Below the pieces are notes generated by a model. The model was not told the DNA's origin, did no database searches, and saw only the letters and a program-made list of their open reading frames with translations. Shown here one piece after another: positions 27,019-34,840 of a stretch of DNA of 64,000 nucleotides; positions within the stretch are counted from its first letter, which is position 1, and every line of letters starts with the position of its first letter. The position numbers were made by a program, and so were the translations under genes. This DNA comes from Acidobacteriota bacterium (GTDB lineage Bacteria; Pseudomonadota; Alphaproteobacteria; Caulobacterales; Hyphomonadaceae). The DNA is taken from NCBI GenBank assembly GCA_016712445.1, contig JADJRB010000001.1, forward strand, positions 992,001 to 1,056,000, in the 5' to 3' direction.

Positions 27019-27564
27019 GTGGCCAATTCTGCTCTTGATACGTTTACCACCGCCGTCCGCGCAGCCTGGGGGGAGCTTTCGAGCGATCTCGTTCAGGTAA
27101 CCCGGACCCAGCTTGACCGATTGCTGGCCGCAGAGCCCGCCGAGCCCTGGCTCGCCAGCCTCAGGGCCGACCAGCCCGAAAGCCGTGAACTGTACCGCGA
27201 TCCTGCCCACGGGTTCGTCCTGCAAGCCCATGTCGAGCGCGCCGGCACCATCCGTACACCCCATGATCATGGCCTCAGCTGGGTCATCTACGGGGTCCAG
27301 GACGGGGAGGTCGAGATGACGACCTTCGCCCGCATCATATCGCCGTCCGGCGGCGTGCGGCTGGTCAAGCGCGATGCGGCGCGTGTTCGGGCCGGCGAGG
27401 TTCAGGTCTACCTGCCGGGAGATATCCACCAGACCGAGTGCCTCTCGCCGACGGCCACCCTGTTGCGCTTCAGCGAACGCGACCTGCGCGCCGAGGACAA
27501 GCAGTTCGGCCGTCTCACGCGCTATGTCCGGCGCGGCGGCGTGTGGACGGTCGGCGAACCATGA
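27019..27564 (+). CDS. Cupin-fold metal-dependent protein
   Basis: 181-residue double-stranded beta-helix protein related to cysteine-dioxygenase-like cupins (COG5553 type). Probable metal ligands are seen in RTPHDHGLSWVIYGVQDGE and in the second cupin motif GEVQVYLPGDIHQTE. GTG 27019 has an AAGGAAATG site 4-7 bases upstream; the in-frame ATG 27004 overlaps that site and lacks its own. The stop overlaps the ATG of the MFS gene (ATGA), so the two are co-translated and belong to the LysR-controlled unit. It may detoxify or modify the compound that the MFS protein moves. Confidence 0.8.
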   Translation: MANSALDTFTTAVRAAWGELSSDLVQVTRTQLDRLLAAEPAEPWLASLRADQPESRELYRDPAHGFVLQAHVERAGTIRTPHDHGLSWVIYGVQDGEVEMTTFARIISPSGGVRLVKRDAARVRAGEVQVYLPGDIHQTECLSPTATLLRFSERDLRAEDKQFGRLTRYVRRGGVWTVGEP

Positions 27565-28913
27565 CCCGCTTCAACAATCCCCGCGCCGGCGTGCTCGCCG
27601 TGCTGGCAGCGATGGCCACAGTCGTACTGGACGCAGGCATGACCATCGTGGCCCTGCCATCGATGGCGGCCCATTTCGAGATCACGCCCGCACGGTCCAT
27701 CCTGGTCGTCTCTGCCTATCAGGCCGCCGTGGTGATGTCGCTCCTTCCGGCCGCCGCGCTCGCCGAGCGGTTCGGTTATCGCCGCCTGTTTACCTGCGGG
27801 CTCGCCCTGTTTGTCATGTCCTCGCTCGTTTCTGCGATGGCCAGCTCGTTTCCGGTTCTCGTTGCGGCCCGCTTCGCGCAGGGCGTGGGCAGCGCGGCCG
27901 TCCTCGCGCTGGGCATAGCGCTGATCCGGTTCGCGGTCGCCGAGTCGCGCCTCGGTGAGGCGATCAGCTGGAACGCACTTACCGTCGCACTGGCCGCCGC
28001 CGCTGCGCCCGCATTCGGCGGGATGCTGATGTCGGCGGCGTCATGGCACTGGATCTACCTTGCAACCCTGCCAGCGGCGGCGACGGCGCTCGCATGCGCG
28101 CGCTCCCTGCCCGCCTCACACAGTCAGCCGGGTCGCATCGACCTGCCCGGGCTCGGCCTGAATGCGGCCGCGTTCGGATGTCTGATCGCCGGCGCCGCCA
28201 GCATCCGCAGCGCCAGCCTGCTCTGGCCAGCTTTGCTGACTGCAGGCGCCGCCGCGCTGGCAGTGCTCATCCTGCGTGACCGGTCGAGCGCAAGACCGCT
28301 CCTGCCGGTTGACCTGCTGGCGGGCCAGCCTTTCCGTGTCTCGGTCATGGCTTCGGCGGCGTGCTTCACGGGGCAAAGCATCGCCCTGATCGCCCTGCCA
28401 TTTCACCTTCAATCCGGTTTCGGCCTGCCGGCGCCTGTTGCTGCCAGCCTGCTCACGATCTGGCCGCTGAGCGTTGCCTTGATGACGACGGCGGCGCGCC
28501 GCTGGATTTCGGCCGCGCCCACCCGGCTTGCTTGCTCAGTAGGCGGATCGCTTCTCTCCGCGGGACTTTTGGGGCTTTGGGTGTCGCCGTTCAGCGGCGG
28601 CCCGTTGCCCCTCGTCCTGTCAATCGGCCTGTGCGGTGCAGGGTTCGGCGTGTTCCAGGTCGCCAACAACCGCAGCATGTTCCTCTCGGCGCCTCTCTCC
28701 CGGAGCGGCGCCGCCGGCGCGCTGCAGGGCTTGGCGCGCGTCACCGGCCAGACAGGCGGCGCAATTCTCGCCGGCCTGTTGTTCGCGGCGCTGACAGCCC
28801 CCGTCGCCCATCGCACGTCGTTTGCCATCGGCGCCGTTTTTACCGGGGCGGCGGCGCTGCTCAGCTATTTCGGCCAGCCAGCAGTCCGCCGCTTGCCGGA
28901 CGAGCGTGCCTGA
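27561..28913 (+). CDS. MFS drug-exporter-type transporter (DHA2-like)
   Basis: Inner-membrane permease of 450 residues with at least 12, perhaps 14, membrane segments. Features include AVLAAMATVVLDAGMTIVAL with the acidic residue in TM1 typical of DHA2 exporters, motif A region LAERFGYRRLFTCGLALFV, and the motif C-like ALTVALAAAAAPAFGGML. It overlaps the cupin stop by ATGA. The context (LysR gene divergent, cupin enzyme upstream) suggests export of an inducer or its product. The substrate is unknown. Confidence 0.87.
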   Translation: MTRFNNPRAGVLAVLAAMATVVLDAGMTIVALPSMAAHFEITPARSILVVSAYQAAVVMSLLPAAALAERFGYRRLFTCGLALFVMSSLVSAMASSFPVLVAARFAQGVGSAAVLALGIALIRFAVAESRLGEAISWNALTVALAAAAAPAFGGMLMSAASWHWIYLATLPAAATALACARSLPASHSQPGRIDLPGLGLNAAAFGCLIAGAASIRSASLLWPALLTAGAAALAVLILRDRSSARPLLPVDLLAGQPFRVSVMASAACFTGQSIALIALPFHLQSGFGLPAPVAASLLTIWPLSVALMTTAARRWISAAPTRLACSVGGSLLSAGLLGLWVSPFSGGPLPLVLSIGLCGAGFGVFQVANNRSMFLSAPLSRSGAAGALQGLARVTGQTGGAILAGLLFAALTAPVAHRTSFAIGAVFTGAAALLSYFGQPAVRRLPDERA

Positions 28914-29019
28914 CAATCAGGTCAAACAAGCGCAAAAGGATCCAGCCTCGGCGACGCGCAAGCCCCCTTGTGAACACAGAACAGATCGTTTAGTATTCAC
29001 AGAACTCAGGGAGGGTTGA

Positions 29020-30042
29020 ATGGCCAAAGTTCTCGTTACCGGCGCGACCGGCTTCATCGCCGGACATGTCATTCACCAGCTCGTTGAAGCGGGGCATGAA
29101 GTCGCCGGAACCGCCCGGTCCGCGTCCAAGGCCAACGCCCTCAACAAGACGCTCAGTGCCTATGCCGGAAAGGAAATCCGCATCCCGATCCGCGCCGCTG
29201 ACCTGTCTGCGGACGCCGGCTGGGCCGAAGCCTGCGCGGGCATGGACTATGTCCACCACGTCGCCTCGCCCTTCCCGACAACTGTGCCCAAACACTCCGA
29301 CGAGCTGGTCATCCCCGCCCGCGACGGCGCCCTGCGCGTGCTGGAGGCGGCGAAGGCCGCCGGCGTCAAGCGTGTCGTGATGACCTCCTCGATGGCGGCC
29401 TGCGCCTATGGCTGGGGCGACAAGCGGCCCAACCCGGTGACCGAGGAGCACTGGACGCAGCTCAACGACCTGCCGGAAGTTTCGCCCTACATCCGCTCAA
29501 AGACCGTCGCCGAACGCGCCGCCTGGGATTACGTCAACGGCGAGGGCAAGGGTCTCGAACTCTCGGTCATCAATCCCGTCGCCGTGCTGGGTCCCGTCAT
29601 GAGCGGAGACTTCTCCGCCTCGGTCGAAATCCTCACCCAGCTGATGTCCGGCCGCCTGCCCGGCACGCCGAAAACCGGCTTCGTCGTCGTCGATGTGCGC
29701 GATGTCGCCTCGGCCCATGTCCTCGCCATGACCCACCCCGGCGCAGCCGGCGAGCGTTTCCTCGCCGGCGACAAGTTCATGTGGTTCTCGGACGTCGCGA
29801 AAGTCCTGCGCGACAACTTCCCGGCCTATGCCTCGAAAGTGCCGACCCGCGAACTTCCCGACTGGGCCGTGAAGCTGATCGCCATGGTCAACCCGCCTGC
29901 CAAGCAGCTGATTCCAGAACTCGGCCGCGAGCGTCACACCACCAGCGAAAAAGCCAAACGCGTCCTCGGCTGGAAACCGCACACCGCCGAAGAAGCCATC
30001 ATCGCCGGCGCTCAGAGTCTGATCGCGCACAAGGTGGTCTGA
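29020..30042 (+). CDS. Extended SDR, dihydroflavonol-reductase-like
   Basis: NAD(P)-dependent extended SDR, 340 residues, of the DFR/cinnamoyl-CoA reductase/AR subgroup. It shows VLVTGATGFIAGHVIHQLVE at residues 4-23, VHHVASPFP, the Ser/Tyr/Lys set in MTSSMAACAYG with YIRSKTVAE, and INPVAVLGPVMSG. GGGAGGGTTGA precedes the ATG. It converges on the MarR gene (13 bases between stops). Family members reduce ketones or aldehydes; the true substrate is unknown. Confidence 0.9.
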   Translation: MAKVLVTGATGFIAGHVIHQLVEAGHEVAGTARSASKANALNKTLSAYAGKEIRIPIRAADLSADAGWAEACAGMDYVHHVASPFPTTVPKHSDELVIPARDGALRVLEAAKAAGVKRVVMTSSMAACAYGWGDKRPNPVTEEHWTQLNDLPEVSPYIRSKTVAERAAWDYVNGEGKGLELSVINPVAVLGPVMSGDFSASVEILTQLMSGRLPGTPKTGFVVVDVRDVASAHVLAMTHPGAAGERFLAGDKFMWFSDVAKVLRDNFPAYASKVPTRELPDWAVKLIAMVNPPAKQLIPELGRERHTTSEKAKRVLGWKPHTAEEAIIAGAQSLIAHKVV

Positions 30043-30055
30043 TTGCCCGGCGCCT

Positions 30056-30526
30056 TTACGCGCCTTTGCCGGAACCGAAGTTGACCAGCCTGTCATGCAG
30101 CACGCGGATGGCTGCATTCAGCGCCTGCAGCTCCTCTCCGGTCATCCCTGAGCGCTCCGCCAGGTTTGTGCCCACGCAGCCTGCAATGTTTCTCAGATCG
30201 CGGCCCTTGTCCGTCAGCCCGATCAGGACCTGCCGCTCGTCCTGCGGATTGCGCACGCGGCTGAGATAGCCCGCCGTCTCCAGCCGCTTCAGCAGCGGGG
30301 TCAGCGTGCTGGGTTCCAGCTCCAGCTGGCCGGACAGTTCGCTGACCGACTGATTGTCCCGGTCCCAGAGTAGATTGAACACGAGGTATTGCAGGTAGGT
30401 GATGCCGAGCTCGTCGAGGACGACCTTGTGGACCCGCTGGATGGCAAGGTTGGTCGCGTAGATTGTCCGGCAGATATGCGCCTCGAGCGGCGGCGGCGGC
30501 ACCGGGGCGGGGTCGGGTCTGGGCAT
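30056..30526 (-). CDS. OhrR-like MarR-family repressor
   Basis: 156-residue winged-helix repressor of the OhrR type, which senses organic hydroperoxides by cysteine oxidation. The region LEAHICRTIYATNLAIQ puts Cys19 where OhrR has its sensing cysteine, GITYLQYLVFNLLW keeps two conserved tyrosines (44 and 47), and VSELSGQLELEPSTLTPLLK is the recognition helix. A second cysteine at 117 could form the disulfide of two-cysteine OhrRs. One usual tyrosine near the sensor (KQY in Bacillus) is histidine here (His33). AAAGGA precedes the ATG. It is divergent from a hydrolase gene with palindromic operators between. Confidence 0.88.
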   Translation of the reverse strand: MPRPDPAPVPPPPLEAHICRTIYATNLAIQRVHKVVLDELGITYLQYLVFNLLWDRDNQSVSELSGQLELEPSTLTPLLKRLETAGYLSRVRNPQDERQVLIGLTDKGRDLRNIAGCVGTNLAERSGMTGEELQALNAAIRVLHDRLVNFGSGKGA

Positions 30527-30561
30527 CGGTAGGTCCTTTAGGGCAGGGCAACAAAAAATCG

Positions 30562-30573
30562 TTATCGCGATAA
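30562..30573. promoter_or_regulatory. MarR/OhrR-like operator O1
   Basis: Perfect 12-bp palindrome TTATCGCGATAA. It is embedded in a wider inverted repeat CGTTAT (30560-30565) / ATAACG (30576-30581). It lies just upstream of the -35 element of the hydrolase promoter and within the upstream region of the MarR gene, so it could control both. Confidence 0.8.
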
Positions 30574-30582
30574 AAATAACGA

Positions 30583-30611
30583 TTGACGAGAAAATCGCAA
30601 TCGCCTATCTG
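30583..30611 (+). promoter_or_regulatory. Sigma70-type promoter of the hydrolase gene
   Basis: TTGACG (30583-30588) and TATCTG (30606-30611) are separated by 17 bases. The predicted transcription start falls inside operator O2, and O1 lies directly upstream of the -35, a simple occlusion layout. Confidence 0.6.
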
Positions 30612-30615
30612 ACGT

Positions 30616-30641
30616 TTATCGCGATAATGAATATCGCAATA
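30616..30641. promoter_or_regulatory. MarR/OhrR-like operators O2 and O3
   Basis: A second perfect copy of TTATCGCGATAA (30616-30627) is followed by a one-mismatch copy of its core, TATCGCAATA (30632-30641). The centres of O1 and O2 are 54 bp apart, about five helical turns; O3 is 15 bp beyond O2. The ribosome site of the hydrolase gene starts a few bases after O3. Confidence 0.78.
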
Positions 30642-30658
30642 AACAAAAGGAGCCGCCC

Positions 30659-31594
30659 ATGATGAAGACCCTGCTCTCCGCCGTTGCCCTCTCGGCCATC
30701 GCGGCCTGCCAGCTTTCGCCCACCAACCCAGCCCTCAAAACCACCGCTCAAGGAGAAATTCAGATGTCCACCATCACCACCAAAGACGGCACCCAGCTCT
30801 TCTACAAGGACTGGGGCCCGAAAGACGCCCAGCCCATCGTGTTCCACCACGGTTGGCCACTGACCGCTGATGACTGGGACGCGCAGATGCTGTTCTTCCT
30901 CTCGGAAGGCTACCGCGTTGTTGCCTTCGACCGCCGCGGCCAGGGCCGCTCGACCCAGACCGACATCGGCCATGACATGGACACCTTCGCCTCCGACACG
31001 GCTGACCTCGTCGCCGCGCTCGACCTGAAGAACGCCGTGCATATCGGCCACTCGACCGGCGGCGGCGTTGTCGCCCGGTATGTGGCCGGCGCCGAGCCGG
31101 GCCGTGTGTCGAAAGCCGTGCTGATCGGCGCTATCACACCGATCCTTGGCCAGACGGAGAGCAACCCGACCGGCGTGCCGCTGGAAGTCTTCGAAGGCTT
31201 CAAGGTCGCCCTCGCGAAAAACCGCGCCGAGTTCTACCGCGAAATCCCCTCGGGCCCCTTCTACGGCTTCAACCGCGAAGGCGCGAATGTCAGCGAAGGC
31301 ATGATCCAGAACTGGTGGCGCCAGGGCATGCAGGGCAGCGCCAAGGCGCAGCTCGACACGATCACGGCGTTCGCAGAGACGGACTTCACCGAAGACCTGA
31401 AGGCCATCTCGGTACCGGTTCTCGTGATGCATGGCGGCGACGACCAGATCGTGCCGGTCGACGAGACCGCTCGCCGCGCTGCCGCCCTGCTGCCGAATGG
31501 TTCGCTGAAAGTCTATGAAGGCCTTTCGCACGGCCTCTTCGCCACACACCCCGACCTGATCAACGCCGACCTTCTGACGTTCATCCAGAACTAG
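30659..31594 (+). CDS. Haloperoxidase/esterase-type alpha/beta-hydrolase with two possible starts
   Basis: Cofactor-free haloperoxidase-family alpha/beta-hydrolase. The catalytic Ser is in HIGHSTGGGVVARYVAG, Asp in VMHGGDDQIVPVD and His in GLSHGLFATH; the oxyanion strand is VFHHGWPLTADDWD. The long form starts at ATG 30659 (AAAAGGAG upstream) and adds a 35-residue leader with a lipobox (AIAAC, Cys17). An internal ATG at 30764 has its own strong AAGGAG site at 8 bases and begins the usual family N-terminus MSTITTKDGTQLFYKDWG. Both forms may be made. The divergent OhrR-like repressor and operators suggest induction by organic peroxide or electrophiles. Confidence 0.9.
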   Translation: MMKTLLSAVALSAIAACQLSPTNPALKTTAQGEIQMSTITTKDGTQLFYKDWGPKDAQPIVFHHGWPLTADDWDAQMLFFLSEGYRVVAFDRRGQGRSTQTDIGHDMDTFASDTADLVAALDLKNAVHIGHSTGGGVVARYVAGAEPGRVSKAVLIGAITPILGQTESNPTGVPLEVFEGFKVALAKNRAEFYREIPSGPFYGFNREGANVSEGMIQNWWRQGMQGSAKAQLDTITAFAETDFTEDLKAISVPVLVMHGGDDQIVPVDETARRAAALLPNGSLKVYEGLSHGLFATHPDLINADLLTFIQN

Positions 31595-31613
31595 GTCCTG
31601 CCAGATCGTACCT

Positions 31614-31647
31614 GATCCGGGCCGCTCAAAGGGCGGTCCGGATCTTT
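31614..31647 (+). terminator. Rho-independent terminator of the hydrolase gene
   Basis: 12-bp stem (31614-31625 with 31633-31644, one G-T pair) and 7-base loop followed by TTTCTCT, 20 bases after the hydrolase stop. It also separates it from the convergent DUF1674 gene. Confidence 0.82.
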
Positions 31648-31656
31648 CTCTGCTCC

Positions 31657-31863
31657 TCAGAAATCGTACGCAATTCCCTTGCGTTCCCAGTCGCCATAGC
31701 GCGTGGGCTCGATGCCTTTCGGCCCGCCCTGCTCGCCGTCCGGCAGCGCGGCCTCCGCCTTCTTGCGCGCGTCCGCCTCTTCCAGCGCCCGCCTTGCTGC
31801 CTCGGGCAGCGCCGCGCGGCGCATCTCTTCTTGCGCTGAGATCACAGGCTCGTTATCGGCCAT
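31657..31863 (-). CDS. SdhAF4-like succinate dehydrogenase assembly factor (DUF1674)
   Basis: 68-residue protein with the DUF1674 signature at the C-terminus: GGPKGIEPTRYGDWERKG, then IAYDF. The eukaryotic homologue SDHAF4/Sdh8 binds flavinylated SDHA and protects it until the SDH complex is assembled. The N-terminal half is helical and charged (AQEEMRRAALPEAARRALEE). The start at ATG 31863 follows GGGAAGAG; an in-frame ATG 31896 is an alternative. It is divergent from htpX with 102 bases between. Confidence 0.88.
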   Translation of the reverse strand: MADNEPVISAQEEMRRAALPEAARRALEEADARKKAEAALPDGEQGGPKGIEPTRYGDWERKGIAYDF

Positions 31864-31965
31864 CACGCTCTTCCCGTTCTGTTTATTGTTTCCCATATAA
31901 TCTGCGCCGGCGGCAATGCCCGCCCGGCAGGCAAAAGACCGCAACCGAATGGAGTTCTCCGCCCC

Positions 31966-32880
31966 ATGGGCACTGCCAAGACCTTCGTCCTTCTGGCCGC
32001 GCTGACCGCCCTGTTCGTCGGTATCGGCTACCTGATCGGCGGCGCTGCCGGCATGGCCATCGCCTTCGCCGTGGCGGCCTGCATGAACGTGTTCGCCTGG
32101 TGGAATTCCGACAAGGTCGTGCTGCGCATGCAGGGCGCGCAGGCTGTTCCGGAAGACACGAAGAACCCGATGCTGCGCGCCTTCCGCCAGGATGTCGCGC
32201 GCCTGGCAGACCGCGCCGGCCTGCCGGAGCCGAAAATCTACGTCATCGACACGCCCCAGCCGAACGCCTTCGCCACCGGCCGCGATCCGCACAACGCCGC
32301 CGTCTGCGCCACCACCGGCCTCCTCAGCGCGCTGACCCGCGAGGAAGTCGCCGGCGTCATGGCGCACGAGCTCGCCCACGTGCAGCACCGCGACACGCTG
32401 ACCATGACCGTCACCGCCACCCTCGCCGGCGCGATCGGCATGCTCGCAAACTTCGCGCTGTTCTTCGGTCCGCGCGATTCCGAAGGCCGCTCCAACCCCA
32501 TCGCAGGGCTCGCGATCATGATCCTCGCGCCGCTCGCCGCCGGCCTCGTGCAGATGGCCATCAGCCGCTCGCGCGAATACGAAGCCGATGCGCGCGGCGC
32601 CGAAATCTGCGGCAACCCGCTCTGGCTCGCCTCGGCGCTGGAAAAGATCGAGCGCGGCGCCCGCGCCCAACTCAATCCGTATGCGGAGCGTACGCCCGCC
32701 ATGGCGCACATGTACATCTCGAACCCGCTGAACGGCCGCGGCGTCGACAATTTCTTCTCGACCCACCCGTCGACCGCCAACCGGGTCGAAGCGCTGCGCC
32801 GCATGGCCAGCGAAATGGGCGTCGCTTCGATGCGTGAAGACAGCCCGGCCCCGCGCCGCGCCACTGGTCCATGGGGTTGA
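31966..32880 (+). CDS. htpX: Zinc metalloprotease HtpX
   Basis: Membrane-bound M48B protease for quality control of misfolded inner-membrane proteins, working alongside FtsH (also in this window). The zinc motif is in VAGVMAHELAHVQHRDT, and the third ligand glutamate lies in SRSREYEADARGAEI. Two N-terminal membrane segments (TFVLLAALTALFVGIGYLIG; GMAIAFAVAACMNVFAWW) and two later ones (around 145-165 and 180-200) match HtpX topology. Its 304 residues are slightly longer than E. coli HtpX. GGAG lies 9 bases before the ATG. The rsmB-like gene follows by 19 bases, a common alphaproteobacterial pairing. Confidence 0.95.
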   Translation: MGTAKTFVLLAALTALFVGIGYLIGGAAGMAIAFAVAACMNVFAWWNSDKVVLRMQGAQAVPEDTKNPMLRAFRQDVARLADRAGLPEPKIYVIDTPQPNAFATGRDPHNAAVCATTGLLSALTREEVAGVMAHELAHVQHRDTLTMTVTATLAGAIGMLANFALFFGPRDSEGRSNPIAGLAIMILAPLAAGLVQMAISRSREYEADARGAEICGNPLWLASALEKIERGARAQLNPYAERTPAMAHMYISNPLNGRGVDNFFSTHPSTANRVEALRRMASEMGVASMREDSPAPRRATGPWG

Positions 32881-32899
32881 ACCTGACTGCCTCCATCCG

Positions 32900-34180
32900 A
32901 TGAGCGGCGCCGACTCCCGGTTCGCAGCCGCCGAACTCCTGCACCTGACGATCGACAAGCGCCGCACGCTCGACGAGGCGATGTCGCTGTCGGAAAGCTT
33001 CAACGGGCTGGAAGGCTCGGACCGCGGCTTTGCCCGCGCCATCGCCTCCTCGGCCCTGCGCCATCTCGGCTGGATCGACGCGGCCGTGCAGCCTTTCCTG
33101 TCACGCCCCCTCGCCGCCACCGGCATCGAGATCCGGGCGCTGATCCGCGCCGGCGCCGCGCAGGTCTGGTTCATGGACGTCGCTCCGCACGCCGCCGTCA
33201 ATGCCACGGTCGATGCCGCCCGGCTGTCGCGCGGCTCGCGCTCCGGCGGCAGCTTCCTCAATGCCGCCCTGCGCCGCGTGTCGGAAACTGCCTCGCCCGC
33301 CACCACCCATGCGCCGGAAGCGCTTTGGCCAGACTGGCTCGCCAAGGCCATGCGCGAAAGTCTGGGCACGGACGGTGCGCGCGCCCTCGCCGCCGCCCAG
33401 CGCGCCGAGCCGCCGCTGCATCTGACCGCGGCGCACACACCGCAAGCGGTCGCCGCCGCCACGGGCGGCACGCTGCTCGCCTCGGGCTCGGTCGAAGTGC
33501 CCACCGGCTCAGTCGAAGACCTGCCGGGCTATGCCGAGGGAACATGGTGGGTGCAGGACCAGGCCGCCGCGCTGCCCGCCAAACTCCTCCGCACCAGCCC
33601 CGGCGACCGGGTGCTCGACCTTTGCGCCGCCCCGGGCGGCAAGACGTTGCAGCTCGCCGCCACCGGCGCCCACGTCACCGCGCTCGACCGGTCCGCGCCC
33701 CGGCTTGAACGACTGCGCGAAAACCTCACCCGCACCGGCTTCACCGCCGAGGTCGTCACCGCCGATGGCGAGACCTGGGAGTCCGGTGCGCGGTTCGACC
33801 GGATCCTGCTCGATGCGCCCTGTTCGGCGCTCGGCACCCTTCGCCGCCACCCCGAAGGGGCCTGGATCAAGACCGGCGCCGACGTTGCCCGCTTCCCGGC
33901 CGTCCAGGCGCGCCTCCTCGCCGCAGCCGCCGGCCGCCTCGCCCCCGGCGGCACGCTGGTCTACTGCGTCTGCAGCCCGCTCGCCGCTGAAGGCCGCGAT
34001 GTGGTCAATGCCGCGCTAACCAGCGGACAACTGGTCCGCCGGCCTGTCTCGGCCGCAGAATGCCCCGGCTTCGAGGACTGCATCACCGGCGACGGCGATG
34101 TCCTCACCCTGCCGTCGGAGTCACGCGATTGTGACGCCTTTTATGTCGCCCGGCTGGGCCTTCCGGGGCTCGGGGATTGA
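32900..34180 (+). CDS. rsmB: RsmB-type rRNA cytosine-C5 methyltransferase
   Basis: Methylates cytosine C5 in 16S rRNA (C967 in E. coli). The N-terminal part (about 1-130) is a NusB-like RNA-binding domain, and the rest is the SAM methyltransferase: DLCAAPGGKTLQLA (SAM motif I), DRILLDAPCSALGTLRRHP with one active-site cysteine, and YCVCSPLAAEGRDVV with the second. ATG 32900 was chosen over the longer frame from 32834, which overlaps htpX. It lies 19 bases after htpX. Assignment to RsmB rather than RsmF rests on the NusB domain. Confidence 0.9.
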   Translation: MSGADSRFAAAELLHLTIDKRRTLDEAMSLSESFNGLEGSDRGFARAIASSALRHLGWIDAAVQPFLSRPLAATGIEIRALIRAGAAQVWFMDVAPHAAVNATVDAARLSRGSRSGGSFLNAALRRVSETASPATTHAPEALWPDWLAKAMRESLGTDGARALAAAQRAEPPLHLTAAHTPQAVAAATGGTLLASGSVEVPTGSVEDLPGYAEGTWWVQDQAAALPAKLLRTSPGDRVLDLCAAPGGKTLQLAATGAHVTALDRSAPRLERLRENLTRTGFTAEVVTADGETWESGARFDRILLDAPCSALGTLRRHPEGAWIKTGADVARFPAVQARLLAAAAGRLAPGGTLVYCVCSPLAAEGRDVVNAALTSGQLVRRPVSAAECPGFEDCITGDGDVLTLPSESRDCDAFYVARLGLPGLGD

Positions 34181-34279
34181 AGCTGAATGGATTTCTCTCC
34201 GGAAATTCATGTCCTATTCAGCCGCCAAATCGCTATATGAGCCCATCGCAGGTATGCAATGCGAAAGGAAGAACTCGAC

Positions 34280-34768
34280 ATGATGATGCAGCTTTCTGCT
34301 CAATCGGCCACGCGTAAAGCGATTGCAGGCGCGCTGGCTGCCCTCACCCTGACCCTTGCCGGCTGTGCAAACTCGTACGGCACCGGCACCACCAGCTCGC
34401 GCTCGGTCGGCCAGGCCTCCACCGTTTACACCGGCGTCGTCACCTCGGCCCGGGAAGTGATCATCAAGCCTGACCGCTCGATCATCGGCACCGCGACCGG
34501 CGCCGTCCTCGGCGGCCTCGCAGGCTCCGAACTCGGCGGCGGCGACAAGGCCCAGACCGCCGGCGCCATCGGCGGCGCGGTGGTCGGCGGCATCGCCGGC
34601 AACGCAGCCGGCAAGGCCATCGGCACCCAGCGCGGCTACGCCTACATCGTTCGCTTCGACAATGGCGAAGTGAAAGAGATCGTGCAGGGCGCCGACCTCT
34701 ACATCCAGCCGGGCACCCCGGTCAGCGCCATCGCAGGCGCCGACGGCTGGAAGCTGATCCCCCGGTAA
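34280..34768 (+). CDS. Glycine-zipper outer-membrane lipoprotein (17 kDa antigen/SlyB type)
   Basis: 162-residue lipoprotein with lipobox LAGC (Cys at about 29), followed by a SlyB/PcP-like domain: VYTGVVTSAREVIIKPD, then glycine-zipper repeats GTATGAVLGGLAGSELGGGD and AGAIGGAVVGGIAGNAAGKA that form a membrane-inserting helical hairpin. It ends with a small beta domain (GYAYIVRFDNGEVKEIVQG). GAAAGGAAG is 7-12 bases before ATG 34280. It is likely an outer-membrane-anchored envelope protein, often stress-induced. A strong terminator follows. Confidence 0.9.
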   Translation: MMMQLSAQSATRKAIAGALAALTLTLAGCANSYGTGTTSSRSVGQASTVYTGVVTSAREVIIKPDRSIIGTATGAVLGGLAGSELGGGDKAQTAGAIGGAVVGGIAGNAAGKAIGTQRGYAYIVRFDNGEVKEIVQGADLYIQPGTPVSAIAGADGWKLIPR

Positions 34769-34794
34769 ACGCCGGGCGAAAGCCAGACAAACGG

Positions 34795-34830
34795 ACAGCC
34801 GGCTGCCTTGTGTAGCCGGCTGTTTGCTTT
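34795..34830 (+). terminator. Rho-independent terminator of the glycine-zipper gene
   Basis: Perfect 10-bp stem ACAGCCGGCT (34795-34804) / AGCCGGCTGT (34814-34823) with a 9-base loop, followed by TTGCTTT, 26 bases after the stop. Confidence 0.88.
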
Positions 34831-34840
34831 GGAGCCGGGT

